From Penicillus capitatus (lineage: Eukaryota; Chlorophyta): a stretch of 64,000 bases of DNA. The notes beneath the pieces were generated by a model that ran no database searches, was not told where the DNA came from, and was given only the letters and a program-made list of their open reading frames with translations. The translations under genes and the position numbers were made by a program. This document shows, piece after piece, positions 47,201-59,540 of this stretch. Each line of letters begins with the position of its first letter. Position 1 is the first letter of the stretch. Location of the stretch: positions 310,001-374,000 of the forward strand of contig OZ287711.1 of NCBI GenBank assembly GCA_965649825.1. Direction: 5' to 3'.

Positions 47201-49188
47201 TCTGAGAATGAACGCCAGAAACTCTTTGGACGCGCCTTCGATGTCTTCCTTAGTGTTGAGCTCTCTTGCAGGCAGGACGTAAACAGCGTCGAATTCCTGG
47301 AACAACTGACCCCCTGCCCACATATACCCGATATACTTGCTGATGCATGTCTTCCCAGATCCTGGCTTTCCGTGAAACAAAATCGTTTGGATATCCTGCG
47401 CAGGTGAATTCTCCTTTACGATTCTCTTCCTGAACAGATCCTCCAGCGCAATCGAGTTTGCAACTCGCCGTCCAGTGGACTGGTCGTCTTTACTCTGATG
47501 CGAATCGGCCTGTTCCGACGATTGCTTCTTATCCTCCACGATCTGATAGAAAACAATGTGATGCTCCATTTCTTGCACATGCAGACGTAACTGACTGTCG
47601 AACAGAGAAGGCACCTTCAATACACAGGCGCTCGGTGAACACAAGATACTATAAAAGTGAAAAGCCTTACTGTGGCGAAGGCGATGCTTCGGTACCGACT
47701 CTTCAACAGTTCGACGTTTTCTCGTGCTTCTTGCAATGGTATGTGGTTGAACTCTCGACCGATCCGGGTGAAGAGAACTCCAGTGGGTTCTGAAGACGCG
47801 TGCACAGGTTCGCGGAGCTTCTCATCAAGCTGCTTGTTGCCCATCCATTGTTTCACGGCTTTCTTCACTGCCTCCGACTGGCCGGCATCGATCAGTTGCT
47901 GTGAGGATCTCGCCGCCGCCGCCGCCGCCTCATCGTTGCCTCTCGAATGGACGGTATGAAGACAGCAGAGCAGCGCTTCCACGATCTGTTTGTCTCTGAC
48001 CCATACGCTTTTCGTAACGGCATCCGCCAGAGCAAAGAGCTTCGATGACCCTGAGATGCGAACTTCGGCAGAATCTGGAGCCAGCGCGAGACGACGGAGC
48101 TCCTGCATGAGTCCAAAGAGCAACGCCTTGCCGTCTGCATTGAGTCGAATCTTCCAGACAGATTCTTCCACAGTCCTGTAGCTCTCCTCGAAAATCGGAA
48201 GATTCTGGTGATCCTCGACAGTCTTCCTGCCCGCAACGCTGAGAACTTGAAGCAAATCGTACCACTGTCGTTCTGCAACGTCTATGTTGTCAACCAGTTC
48301 TTTTAACTTTCCAGGTAGGTCTCCCAGCTTGTCTGGATCAATATCCAGTTTTGTTATCTGTATCATTGCGTGAGCGATGCGCAGGAACCCGCAGGTGAAC
48401 ATCTGCAAGAATTGGAAGAACTGCTCAGCGATAGTGGACTCTTCGTCTAGCTTCAGACGCTGGATGCCCTGTTCGATAAGTCTGAAGTAGTACAGGACGG
48501 GATAGTGCTTGCATGAGATTCCCATCGACGAGCGCTTTGTCCTGAGGCTCCGCTGGAAAGTCGTCTTCTCCTCGCTCACCACTTTCTCACACGCGATGCT
48601 TTGCATGAGGACAAAGACTTGATGCAGTGCCATGAATGTGGCCTCGTGTTTAAGGAAGTTCGCCTCCGTCAGCCTTGGCTTTGGACGCAGGCTGTCCATG
48701 AGTTTGTCCGCCACTTCTGTGAGCTCTGTCAGGTCTTGCTGGAAAACTTCGGGAGGCGTCCAGATCAACGACCTGTACAGCGCTTCTGCGACGCTTTCGT
48801 CAGCGAATTTATCGCCGGGAATCCAGTCACTCAGAAAGAAGACCACATCACGGAGCAGCTTCTTGTCGTCTTCCGTCCTATGTTTCATCTTGCAGAGCTC
48901 CACGTATTCCATGACGTTCCCAGCGTCGACATGCTTCTCTTTCGTCTCGCCGTAGAGGCGAAGACATTGCTGAAGGAGTTGTTCCGTTTCGCCCGCCGGC
49001 GAACCATTATAGATTTGGACGAGAGATGTCGTGGAGTCGACGCCCTTCTGTCGCATGAGAGCCCTCAGCTTCTTCTCGTCTGAAATGTCATCGCTCTGTC
49101 TTGCTGGCGGCGCTTCCGGACCGCTACCGTCTTCATGGTCATCCGCGCTGCCGATACTGGGTTCAACCTGTATCTCGTTGGTGGACAT
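44234..49188 (-). CDS. NACHT-HEAT repeat STAND ATPase
   Basis: Two exons, 49188-47671 and 47614-44234, with a 56-nt intron, encode 1632 aa. Residues 1 to about 540 are an all-helical domain I do not recognise, preceded by an acidic Ser/Pro-rich start. A NACHT module follows, with Walker A GKPGSGKT near residues 588-595, Walker B LLIIDGWDEV near 671-680 and the LTRPYNL segment after it. After a helical region, about a dozen HEAT repeats of near 40 residues fill roughly residues 1000-1590 (for example VRLWAVDALGRLSSVA, VRQWSMEAVGHLASAA, VRLWALKAVSRVATAA). This is the architecture of STAND signal-transduction ATPases: sensor repeats, nucleotide switch and effector. The N-terminal domain would be the effector. 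It lies next to AIG1-like and LRR families, which suggests an accessory or defence-type neighbourhood, by inference only. Confidence 0.88.
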
Positions 49189-51518
49189 GACTGGAGTCTG
49201 CGAAGCACAAGAAATCTTTTGACGTAAGGAAAACGAACAGCGAACCGACCTTGGTGCGTAACGCGTTCAGTCGATGTATGCGATTTCCGCAGCAGGCGAA
49301 GATTTGGCGTATCGCTTTGATGGAAACATTAAACGTCGGATGTCAAGTACTGCTGAATATCAAACGCCAATGCGCAATCAGTCGCCATCTTCTGGCGGAT
49401 CTGTGACTTGGCCATTGAGGTACATCGTCTCCCCCGCAAGACCACCGTCAAGCGCGACGTCTCAAACATATCGACAAGCATTGCCCTCCAAGCAAATCCA
49501 GATCCTCGGATGTCGCTGTGTGTAGAGAGACAGAGGCTCGGCGTGATGTGACTCGGAACCTAATCGCACATACCGATCGGTTCGCCGAGATGACTTGAGG
49601 GAACGATAGCTTCAGCGTGGACGCCGCCTTCTGCTGCAAAACGCGAGCGCTTAGTGGGACTGGAAGACTCTTTGAGTTCGTTCGTCTTCACAAGTCCAGT
49701 CATCAGAATTCAGTGCCGATGCTCATCTGGCGACACGCCAAACACTGTGACACATCCTGGACGTTCTCGTAAAGAGCGATCACGTGTTACGAAGGACTCT
49801 CACCGCTGACACCTGGACTAAGCGTTTACGCAATCGTCGGCGCACGGAAAGTCGGCTCGCTTCTCATGCGTGATGCTGAACTGAACCGCCCGTCCATCGT
49901 GCCCTCTGCAGAAGTCTCGTAAGCGTTCCTTGCAGATCTTTCGCGTCAGCGTGAGTTCGGTTATGTAGATGGAAGGCATCTCTGTGCGACGCAAGAGTGT
50001 CGTTATCTGAAGACTCGGACGTTCATCTCTGCGCGGCCTCACCTTTTGGCTGCTTCGATACGATCATCGTTCCTCTGGCTTCGAATTCTGCCCACTACTC
50101 TGCTTGAAGTCCCTCAGTTGGGCGAGATCTCTCAGCAAGTCAGTCTGCATGAATGAACAGCCCGTGGCAGGGAGGTCCGTCATCTAAGCTGACAGCACCG
50201 CTGTCACCTCACGCCGAGTAGACTCCATCTACATACATCTGTTCTGAACGGTGGAAATGCAAAGACAGGCATAAACGTTGGCGGTTCGTCTCGAACTCGA
50301 ACGACGTGTGCTCGAACAGATTTCACTAACCATCTTGTCAGATCGTTGTTCGTCTGCAACGTTAGCGGTGCCCAAGATGGGATTGCTAAGAACAGAGAAG
50401 ACAGACGGTGTACAGAGTCCCGTTTTCAATGACAAACATGCTAATGTTAGTGTCCGTCGGGCAGCGAACGAGCTTAAGGCAAAAATGCCGAATTCCTAGA
50501 AAAGAAGTGAAGGTAATCCAGACATGCGCATCGATGTAATCCATCGCTTGCAACGCGAACTCTCCTGTTTGACGCCACAGTCAACTGGAAGACGAAAACC
50601 GAAGGTATCCACGTCTTTTTGCTCAGAACACATCTCACCTTCCACATGAAGTGTGTAGATTCCCGTTTGGTAAGCAGCATCGGACAGAGCGTGACTTTTT
50701 TGCACAGTCGGTGTGGCCATGACAAGGTCAAAGATGTGACAGGCAGTCTAATGAGTCCCACTTAAATGCGTAGATGTGGTGCGCGTAACGCGATGTGACT
50801 TGGATGCGCGAATTCGTCAGCACGGTCATCACTGAGGTGTAGGGTCTGTGTTTCTCGGAGAATTCTAACCGCCAACATATCCAGAGGCGCTTCCTGTCCG
50901 ACGGCATTCTCCATTTCCTCCGACTCGATCTGACGTCAGGCGACGTCACATCGTGAACTTCCAACCCCATAAAAGGCGGAACGCAGTGGTCATTCCCGTC
51001 TTTTTGTCGACGGCATTTCGTTTCAAGCCTCCGACTGGCGCAGATGCAAAACGCGCGACGGTGAACTTGTAAGGCAAGTCCATATACACTGTCGACGCGA
51101 CGCGGACGCAGTGTCTCCGTCGGCGCAGTTCTTCGCGTTCTCAGGTGTTGGAACCCCGAAGACGAACTCAGCCAGCCGACCTCAACGAAAGGTACGTTTC
51201 TGCCACTGTATGTTCACTCGGCGCTTGTCTTGGCTCCGTAGGTCTCTTCGCGAGCAGAAGTGGAAGACGGAAACGTGGTCGCAGAGAGAACACGGACGAG
51301 GGCGCCTTCGCGCCAAATTCTGAAGGTAAGTTCCCCGAACAGAGAGGGCTCTGAACTAACGCCAAGTTTCTTCTGCACGTAGGCGGCATTAGAAAAGTCC
51401 GTATAAAACAGAGTCCCGACCCAGCTTCGTGAGCGCAACAGGGAAGATGCAACGGAATCGTCACTTTACAAAACCAGGTGTTTTTCCTATGCTTTTTTTT
51501 GCAGAGACGAGAACGAAG
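49189..51518. other. gene-poor region
   Basis: Only short, overlapping frames on both strands, none with a recognisable domain or signal peptide. No RNA gene is seen. Confidence 0.4.
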
Positions 51519-51666
51519 GGTGACGGGCGGGCTTCGGCCTGCGAGGAGATACTCGCGGACGGTGACGGGCGGGCTTCGGCCTGCGAGGAGATACTCGCGG
51601 ACGGTGACGGGCGGGCTTCGGCCTGCGAGGACAGACTCGCGGACGGTGACGGGCGGGCTTCGGCCT
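51519..51666. repeat. 42-bp tandem repeat, about 3.5 copies
   Basis: Units begin at 51519, 51561, 51603 and 51645 with GGTGACGGGCGGGCTTCGGC and are nearly identical; the third differs at a few bases near its end. Because 42 is divisible by three, frames are kept: the plus strand reads 14-residue units DGRASACEEILADG, and the minus strand is also open. No gene around it is supported, so it may be a minisatellite. Confidence 0.9.
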
Positions 51667-51770
51667 ATCTTCCATGGTGGTGGCACCGCCTTTACAATTT
51701 TTCTTCACTTCTCTTCAACTTGCTTCCCTCGAGGACCGGTCTCGGTTCCCGACGGGATAGCCTAATTTTT

Positions 51771-51861
51771 GTCTGGCGTTCTATGCGCCAGACGAGCGCC
51801 GCGCGGCTGAACAGATCCTGTTCGATCGCGCGACAATCGTCTGGCATATACTCCGCCAGAC
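51771..51861. repeat. cluster of three short hairpins
   Basis: GTCTGGCG/CGCCAGAC with a 7-nt loop at 51771-51793, AACAG/CTGTT near 51810-51822, and GTCTGGC/GCCAGAC with a 9-nt loop at 51839-51861. The outer two share the same stem sequence. Confidence 0.8.
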
Positions 51862-53438
51862 AATATAACTCACCATAGATTTTAGTCATACGGATCTCTT
51901 TAGACGGATATCGACTGTGAAGGGCGAGCTGAAATCCCATCTACCTTCTTCGAGATCTTAGCTATTATCGAGAACATGATCTCGAAACCAAGTCGGAGGA
52001 AGGAAGGAAGGAAGGGCACTGCATGAGAACGCCGCAAGGCTTTTCTTTGAGAGAAGTACACGAGGTTTTCAACTTGGGACGTTAGTGTATTGCTTAAGCT
52101 TGTCACAAAGCGACCTAGGATGTAAGGAATCGGGAAACTACAGTTTGTCTAATTTGGTAAGCGCGTCTATGCATAGGATAGCATGCACTTTCTACTAGAG
52201 ATTCGCTCTGATTTCATATAGTTACCATCATCTCGCAGCATCTTGATGCCAGTCGAGAACGGCACGCGTTTGTAAGGCTAGCTGTTACAGAACGAATGGA
52301 TCTATCTATCTTTCGTAACACACACCTGTCCTGCGTCGAGCATGTTCGAGTGTGTAAGTCATTGGTTCTCAAACACACACATGAAACTGCCACAGCAACG
52401 CTTCTTTTCTGTCGACATCCGTCGACTTTGTCTCACAGCCGATAAGCTTCATTTCACGTCTCCTCGATTCGCCGAGAGTTGGCTTCATCGTTGTATGGAG
52501 ACCAAAGACTCCTCCTGCAAAAGAGATACAGCAGATGACGCAACAGAGGACCGAAGTTCCTCCAGCATCGCTAAACGGAAGCCGCTACGTCATCAAGTGT
52601 CTACTGGATAAGCCTCATTCACAGGACGATGTCTCTGGCCTCTTTGTCGTTACCAGTCTTTCCCTTGACTCGCTTTGAATTCTTGCTTGATTGACGGCAG
52701 ACCGAAGATGACTACGACAGCAAAGGAAGACAACAAATGATTCGCTGTGCTGCTGTATCGTGCACGCACGACGTGCGAGACAAACGCGTTTTAGATTCGG
52801 TGGACGCGGAGGTCGAAACGCCTGAGGCAACAGATGTTCAGAGTACATGGCACGTTCATCTTCGTGTCTCTCCTCTAGGTCACTCAGATTGTCAGTTCAC
52901 GCTTGTTCTCTTCGCTTCCGTGACTCGAACACGTTTGCTTCGCAAAGCGCGACGGACGTCGTGACTGCCATCTCCGATTCTCAACTGGCGCTAAGTGCTA
53001 AGTGTGATCGGACGACGTCCCTGAAGCCCGTGTATATGTAATCGCATGTCTCTAACAGATGTCTCTGGCGTACACGGATGCCGGCTCTGACCATGGCATT
53101 CATCCCCCAAAACACTGCTTACATAAGCAACGATGTGACTGTTCCAACATCCAAGAGACAAATGTATATGACAGATCGATGCAAAGAACGCACTGCATCG
53201 AAAGCCTTCAGCAAGCAGACAGCCTTTCTTTCATTCGTTGCGTTCCCCGTGCTGGCCACACTTAGGGAAGACTTGCATGACGACAATCGGCGTTTAATAG
53301 CCGGCAACAACAACACCCGTACTGTTAAAAAACGTTCCCCCGGTGCTCCAAGCACAGAAATGGCAGGTCTTCTCCCTCGACGCGTCATCAGAACAGGCAA
53401 GACAGACAACGACGTCGATCATCAGCCGCGGTGCTTAA
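51862..53438. other. gene-poor region
   Basis: About 1.6 kb with short open frames, for example 52342-52611 (+), that show no domain, signal peptide or intron pattern matching neighbouring genes. A short A/G-rich GGAAGG run is present near 51990. Confidence 0.35.
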
Positions 53439-54551
53439 TCAAGTGCGCGCCAACAGATCAACTTTGTGATGAGATCGTTTCACTAGCTCGTCATCGCCGA
53501 CTTTCTCCCATGATCCGTATTCATGATCTACGAAGATCTTTATGTCTCCAGCAAGCACCTTCCATACTTCAGTGACTTCTCTCTCGAACGTTTTGCGGAT
53601 TTTCTCCGTAACGATGAAGTTCACTTTAAATTCCTTCTGCAAGTCTTCGAATCTGAGGTCCACTGTTCTGCCAAGTGTCGCCCCGGTAATTGCATATGCA
53701 GTTCCAAACAGCGTAAAAACGATTCCCACTCCTGGCGCTGCCATAGCCGTGATTGCACCAGCGCCAGCAATAGCTGCACCAGTGCCAGTCACAAAACAAC
53801 GAATCATGCTGTAAGACTTAGCGTCTTTTTCGTCGACTTCGACGACAGGAACCACAACTGTACTTTTTCCGGTCGTTACTTCGATGTAGCTGTCATTAAT
53901 AATTTCACTCTTGGTTTCCTTAGGACCTGGCGTCCTCTCATATTTTCCAGCAAACAGCGGGCTATTAAAATCCAGTTCCTCTCTGGAAGGAATCAAGGTT
54001 TCGTAGAAACGGACGATGTCCGAGACGGCGTCGTCGTACAGACGACGAGTTTTGCCGTCGTCAAGGATCTTGGACACAAACCCTTGTAGGTGAAAGATCG
54101 CTACTGGTTCCTTCGTGCACTCGCTGTTAATCTCGCTTCGGGCTCGATCGAGTGTGGATCTGTTTTCCGAACGAAGCGCGACGACGATCCTCGGAAAAAC
54201 GACACTCATCTTCTGCAACAAGTCCTTCTCCAACGCCGACAGCGTCTGAATAATGACGATTGGCGGATAGAGATCAGCCTTGCCGGTTCCTGCGAGGAAT
54301 TGCAGTAACGTTCGTTCGGGAATGTCCGTTCCCCCGCTGTCGTCGAAGCCGACAGTGTCCACCATTCTGACGGCGCGTTTGCCAAAACGCATCGAATATC
54401 CCCGCGCCTCCTTCGTGTGCGAATTAAGACCGTCGGACACGATGTTCGGAAGCGCGCTTCCCTGGAGGATGCGATTGGCGGTGGAAATGAACTCGCCTTT
54501 ACCAATTCGCGTCCTCCCGACGATAAGTAAGACGGGATCTAAGGACCCCAT
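53439..54551 (-). CDS. AIG1/GIMAP-like P-loop GTPase, second copy
   Basis: An uninterrupted frame of 370 aa from the ATG at 54551 (MGSLDPVLL). It is collinear with the gene at 1395-2591: G1 GRTRIGKGEF at residues 12-21, SHTKE, G3 DTVGFD, an identical LSALEKDLL-type helix, and a Gly/Ala-rich hydrophobic stretch (TGTGAAIAGAGAITAMAAPG) before a helical tail (VWKVLAGDIKIF). The P-loop again has Gly after the lysine, so the change is conserved in the family and is not a single error. No intron is apparent. The MGS start could permit N-myristoylation but lacks Ser/Thr at position 6. Function unknown. Confidence 0.85.
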   Translation of the reverse strand: MGSLDPVLLIVGRTRIGKGEFISTANRILQGSALPNIVSDGLNSHTKEARGYSMRFGKRAVRMVDTVGFDDSGGTDIPERTLLQFLAGTGKADLYPPIVIIQTLSALEKDLLQKMSVVFPRIVVALRSENRSTLDRARSEINSECTKEPVAIFHLQGFVSKILDDGKTRRLYDDAVSDIVRFYETLIPSREELDFNSPLFAGKYERTPGPKETKSEIINDSYIEVTTGKSTVVVPVVEVDEKDAKSYSMIRCFVTGTGAAIAGAGAITAMAAPGVGIVFTLFGTAYAITGATLGRTVDLRFEDLQKEFKVNFIVTEKIRKTFEREVTEVWKVLAGDIKIFVDHEYGSWEKVGDDELVKRSHHKVDLLART

Positions 54552-56188
54552 CTGAGGATTTATCTGACACGAACGGAAGGGAGTAAACGAGACGACGGTA
54601 CGCGTCTGTCGACGCAAAAAGGAGAGGCGAAAAAGACGCAGAAACGCCGAACAAAGGCAAACCGAAAATCGTTCGGTGTTGTGTCTGACGCGACTTTATA
54701 CGTGAAACATACGACCTTGTCGAAAAAGTTCGCGTAGATGACTCTGAAATCGGGACACGTGGCAACTGTTTCATCTGGAAGGGGTGCGTTTGTGCACCGA
54801 TGGAATCCCGATACCTTTGCAGAAAAGAACGCCGAGTGTACTGTTCGCTTCGAAATGGCGCATCGACTGTCTTACTTGGGTGAGTTACTTCTTCGACTCA
54901 GGAAGGATGACTGTGTCTTCAGCACGAGCGCGCCAGAAGGTTCCTTGAACGAACGATGTAATGTAGCAAGTCTTGGGATGCGATTTTCAGTAGACGCGAC
55001 ACTCGTAGGACTACCTGTTCTAATGCGTCGTCCGAGGCATTTTAGGTTTCCACTACCTCTCATCAAATCGGTCGGTCCACGAGAAAAGCCGCATGTTTTG
55101 CGGCCTACTGTGACATTATCAGCAGGTAAATGCAGACGATCTGCAAGAGTGAGCGTCTCCGCAACGTTTGTTGTAAGTTACCGGCTTCGCATCGCTTTCC
55201 CGATTGTGCTCTAAAAAGCTCCAGACGCGGCATTGAGGTTCGGTCTCGCTCGCAATTTCGTTCAACGAACCGCACACTGACCGTGACCTTAATTCCTATC
55301 GGTGTGCGAAGAGAGTGTACTGCTTTCCAACGAACCACACTTGCTGATCTATTCAAAGGGAAAACGATGTTTAGAATGGATGCGTCCAAAGCTTTTTGCG
55401 GATGCAAGCACATACATACATCCAGTTGTGACGACGAGACGTGATCGAGCACAGGATCTTTTGCATTCCAGTAGAAGAAATGACCAGTGATGGTCACGAC
55501 AACTGTCGCCTCCGACGACGTGGACGTTTCGGCTACATGAAGGCGCATTCGTCTAGATACACGCATGCACTCACTGACGATATCTCGAGTACAGCGAGTG
55601 GCTCGCTTTATCGAGAGGATCTCAAGAGAGGTTAAGAATGCTCGCAAAATTCCATTGGACAGACTCCTGCTGACAAAACGATCGCAGTGGATACCTGGTC
55701 CACGACTCCTATATCGGCTTTATCTTGGACTGCTGTCGGTTTCCTGGCATTGCAGAACGACTCATCGTCTGACGTGTCAAGAAATGCCGTCTACTGCGCT
55801 CTCGGCTTGTGGAGTGCTTAGACTCTCTACGGCATCTGCATATGGTGGCAGAAAAGGTAGGCGTCTTCGCGGAGTTCGAAGAGGTTGACAGGCGGCGGGA
55901 TATATCTGGAAGCAGCGCTCAGAAGGCGGCGCCACTGTGGAATGCGTCGTCGCATGGACAACACGAGAGGTCGTGTCACTTCGAATGCGAACATCTGAGG
56001 CATGTCGCATGAAGCTAGACGACGTCAGCGAGGACGATAGAACGAAAAACACTCGACGCGCAGAACGTCGTGTTTCTGCATTCTTCAGCAAGACGCCGTT
56101 CGTTACAAGATGAAGTACGTCTACTCCACGGAAATAACCTAATGCTCACAGTTGTGTGTCGACTCGTAGTTCCGATGCGTTGACGGAT
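54552..56188. other. spacer between GTPase 2 and LRR 2
   Basis: Frames on both strands (for example 55105-55647 minus) lack domains and overlap each other; none is supported. The region must contain the divergent promoters of the two flanking genes. Confidence 0.4.
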
Positions 56189-57800
56189 ATGGAGAACAGG
56201 GGTCCTTGCGTAGGCGCTCCGCTCAGCGCCTTTCTCGAGCAGGAACACTTCTTGCTCAAAGTGTTGACGCACCTCGTGGAAGATAGTCTTCACGAATGCC
56301 GTCGCGTCTGTCGCCGGTGGCGCGACGCCTGTGGGAAGCTACCCGTCAAGCTAGGAAATGTGTATTCGGATGAGTTGCAAACAGCAGTTGACCTGTTCCC
56401 AGAAACCGAAAGGCTTGGCATGCGCGAATGGATTAGCAGTGTGGACATCATCGAGACGCACATCGTCCCACAGCTGCCGCGACTGGCGAATCTGAAAGAT
56501 CTTTCTCTTTATCTCGACGGCGTATCCATCGATCTGCGAAGCCTGGTCGCATGCTTTTCGTCGATGCAGCATCTTGGGTCACTCAGCTTGTATACTACGC
56601 ACGAGGACACATTGCATTGTTTCGTTCACGACCTGCGTTATCTGACGAAGCTGACTTCTCTGTTTCTCGACCATAACTGTGTCCTGCACAACGATCTGGA
56701 TCCAAACAGCTGTGTTCAAGGGCTCCGCCAGCTGACGATACCTTTCCACTTGCTGATCAACGAGCGGGGCGAGTTTGTCTTCCCCATGTTGACGGGACTT
56801 ACCAGCCTCGTTATCGGAGGCGGCAGAGACCCAGAGCAGTTCCCTTACAATCTACAGGTTTGCCAATCACTGGATCTGTTCGTCTGACAATTCGTTTGTG
56901 TTGTGGCAGAGCATCGTGCCTTGCGCTGCGAATCTACAATCGCTCAGTATACACACGACTTTCGTAGAGTTGTCTTTGACAGGGCCGTCGCCATGGAGAT
57001 CGTTCTTGCATCTGTCAAGCCTGACAATTGAAAGCTGCGACCAACGGGATGCGAGCTTCTTCCAAGCACTGCAGCAGATGCTCCACCTGACGAGTCTGGC
57101 CTTTACCGTTGCATCCGAAAGAGACAAGCAAGGCTTTGTGGACATCGTGCCCTCGCTCACAGGTCTCAGATCCCTTTCTCTTTCCCGTGATAACATTCCG
57201 GGTATCTCCTTTGAAATCGTGAATCGCCTCAGCGTTCTCTCGCAGCTCACACACCTGGATTTGAGCGATCTACTGGGAGACCAGCCTCTACGCCTCCCGA
57301 AGGGAATTGTTGATCTCAAGCTTTCTTTTGATCACTCTCTTCCGGAAGGCCTGTCCGAGGAGCTGGTCGGCTTGACCCAACTCACGTCACTGGCCCTGTA
57401 CAATTACCAAGAGATATATGCATTTCATTCGGATGGTATGACACCATCCCATTTCTTCAAGGAACTCGGGCAGTTGAAGACACTAACATGGTTCAATATC
57501 TGCATGGATCGCCCGTTTCTGGACGCTTTCGTAGCTTTGACCGGCTTGACGAAGCTACGCATTTATCAGATCGAGCCAAAGAGATTAGATCAAAAACTGT
57601 TCTTCCGGCAGTTGGGTCTGCTCTCAGATCTGAGGGAGCTTATGATTCCGTTTCCCTCCAAGTTGCTGGTCGACAGTGAAGTTGGACTGCCTCAAGGATG
57701 CCTGTCTAAGCTCAGGAAAATAGAGTGCTCTCCGATCCAACGCGCCAAAGATGTCGGTAATCCGGCAATGGCGAAAGCGTTTCCTTGTCTCCGATGGTGA
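56189..57800 (+). CDS. F-box-like leucine-rich repeat protein 2
   Basis: Exons 56189-56857 and 56910-57800 with a 52-nt GT-AG intron encode 519 aa. The N-terminus (LEQEHFLLKVL, ECRRVCRRWRDAC, KLPVKLG) matches the F-box-like head of the other two copies. It is followed by irregular leucine-rich repeats such as LTHLDLSDLL and LTSLALYNY. The intron sits after a CAG codon at the position shared by all three paralogues, so they descend from one intron-bearing gene. The likely role by analogy is adaptor or recognition protein; ligand and ligase partner are unknown. Confidence 0.83.
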
Positions 57801-59059
57801 AAGCGTTTCCTTTCAGAATCGCTGCCTTATAAACACACACTTCCTCTATGAGATTTAAACACACAATCCCCCGATTCCCTCACATCTGCGCACTCTTTGC
57901 GTTCTTCTCGAACTGGAGCGGAGATGGGGTTCAAGGTTAGGTCTCCGATATGCGTACGCCGATCCGCAGCAAACATCCGCATCGGTCAACACTTTACAGT
58001 CGATCGAACCAACTCAATAGCGTCATCGTATGTTCTGTCCTGTCATATGAAGCGAACGGCCGCTCGCATTCGAAAAAATTTCTGTCGACAATCGCCTGCT
58101 GTAAAGCTGCACTGCGCATATAGGGTTTTCACAGAAGCACTTTTAGGCATCACGAAAACGGCAGGCGTTGTCGCCGCACGCTCGGCATGCTTTCGCAAAC
58201 CATGCGAGAATGAAACTTGTAGCGTCACCTGCTTCGTTAGACAGGTTCTCCCCTCGTTTGTCCCTCGGCGCATCCATTAACCGAGTGTCTTAGACAACGA
58301 AGGTCTTCTGGTCGAGCGAAGGAACGTCCGACGATGGCGGATACTTTTCTGCCGTTAGCGACGCTCCCTCGCACAGTTCAATGAAAAATGCGGCAAAACC
58401 ACTAGCCGTCGGACTCCGTCAGCCGTGCTGTCTCATGTTCGCCTCGCAGACAGTAAAGATGCTTCGACCCATTCTGTGGCAAACAAAGCGTCGAGTATAC
58501 AGAACGCTCTGTCGAGTGGCGCGCGGAGTACAAGACAATAAAAGACCACAGACCGATATTTGCGCGGCTCCTCCATGAACACCAAAGAAAACGACAGAGT
58601 TCAAGAAATGCAAATACGCAAACGCTCCAGAACACCTGTCCAGCCCGGAGGGTAAGACCTCCAACGCGAAGCCACCTGGCGGGAGGCAATGACGACGAAG
58701 GTGCAGTCGGCCAAAGAACGTGCGAACTCTATGCGAAGACAACAGACGCGTCATGTCTGTGTCAATATGACGCGTATTCCAGAGGAGAATCGGATTCGAT
58801 CTAGATAGACACTGTGAGGTCAACGGCGCCTAGACAATACGCTGGCTCGATGCGACGTACCCTTTCGCTTGAATCATTTGTAAAGCATCGACGCATGGAC
58901 GCCGCGAGGCCGGGACACGTGTTATAGCTTCGATCCTGCCATGGAAGCTTGCCCTCATACCTATAAAAGCGATGGCCTCGATCGTAAACACCATTCGCCG
59001 TTTGGAATCGCGTCTGGGGCAGGCAACGCGTGTCATCCGTCCTGAGTTCTGCGTTGAAG
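57801..59059. other. gene-poor spacer
   Basis: Short overlapping frames only. I see no domain, RNA gene or repeat. Confidence 0.4.
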
Positions 59060-59540
59060 ATGTCTCCGTATTTCCTTGCCGTTCTGTTCTGTCTCGCTGG
59101 CGCGTCCAGTGTTGGTACGTTCGGTTGCTGCCTATGCTGCGTGATGATGGTGTGCTTTAGTCGACGCTGCTCCGTGCGACACGACGGCCTGCACCTTTGT
59201 CGACAACAACGACCTGAACAGCCTTCAGCGTCTGTTCGGAAATCCGGCGCTTTGTACATGCACCTGTGATGACGCGGGAAATACACTGCTGCACCGCTCC
59301 GTTTCGTCAACGTGCAGTTTGTGCATCCATTGGTTGGTGAATTTTAACGGCTGTGACGTTGACGTTACGGACGACAGCGGCAACACGGCATTGCATGATG
59401 CCGCCGAACAGTGCTTGAATGTGCCGACGACAGTGAGCAATAACATCGTCGTTACCTCTGTGAACGTCGACCTGTCGGCCGAGTCCGAACCGGATGGCGA
59501 ACCGCGTAGGAGGACTCGTCAGCAATGGTTATTTACATAA
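59060..59540 (+). CDS. small secreted Cys-rich ankyrin-repeat protein
   Basis: Exons 59060-59114 and 59161-59540 with a 46-nt GT-AG intron give 144 aa. Exon 1 is a signal peptide (MSPYFLAVLFCLAGASSV). The rest has two ankyrin-like units, DDAGNTLLHRSV and DDSGNTALHDAA, among cysteines (CDTTAC, CTCTC, CSLC). The C-terminal 25 codons lie within the duplicated segment beginning at 59460 and end in a basic stretch RRRTRQQWLFT. Ankyrin repeats in a short secreted Cys-rich protein are unusual; an extracellular or endomembrane role is inferred. The gene may have lost or gained its 3' end through the duplication. Confidence 0.65.

Noticed and set aside
51519-51666. CRISPR array
   Set aside because: Units are contiguous with no unique spacers, and the genome is eukaryotic.
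55105-55647. 180-codon minus-strand frame
   Set aside because: No recognisable motif and overlapping plus-strand frames of similar length; coding not supported.
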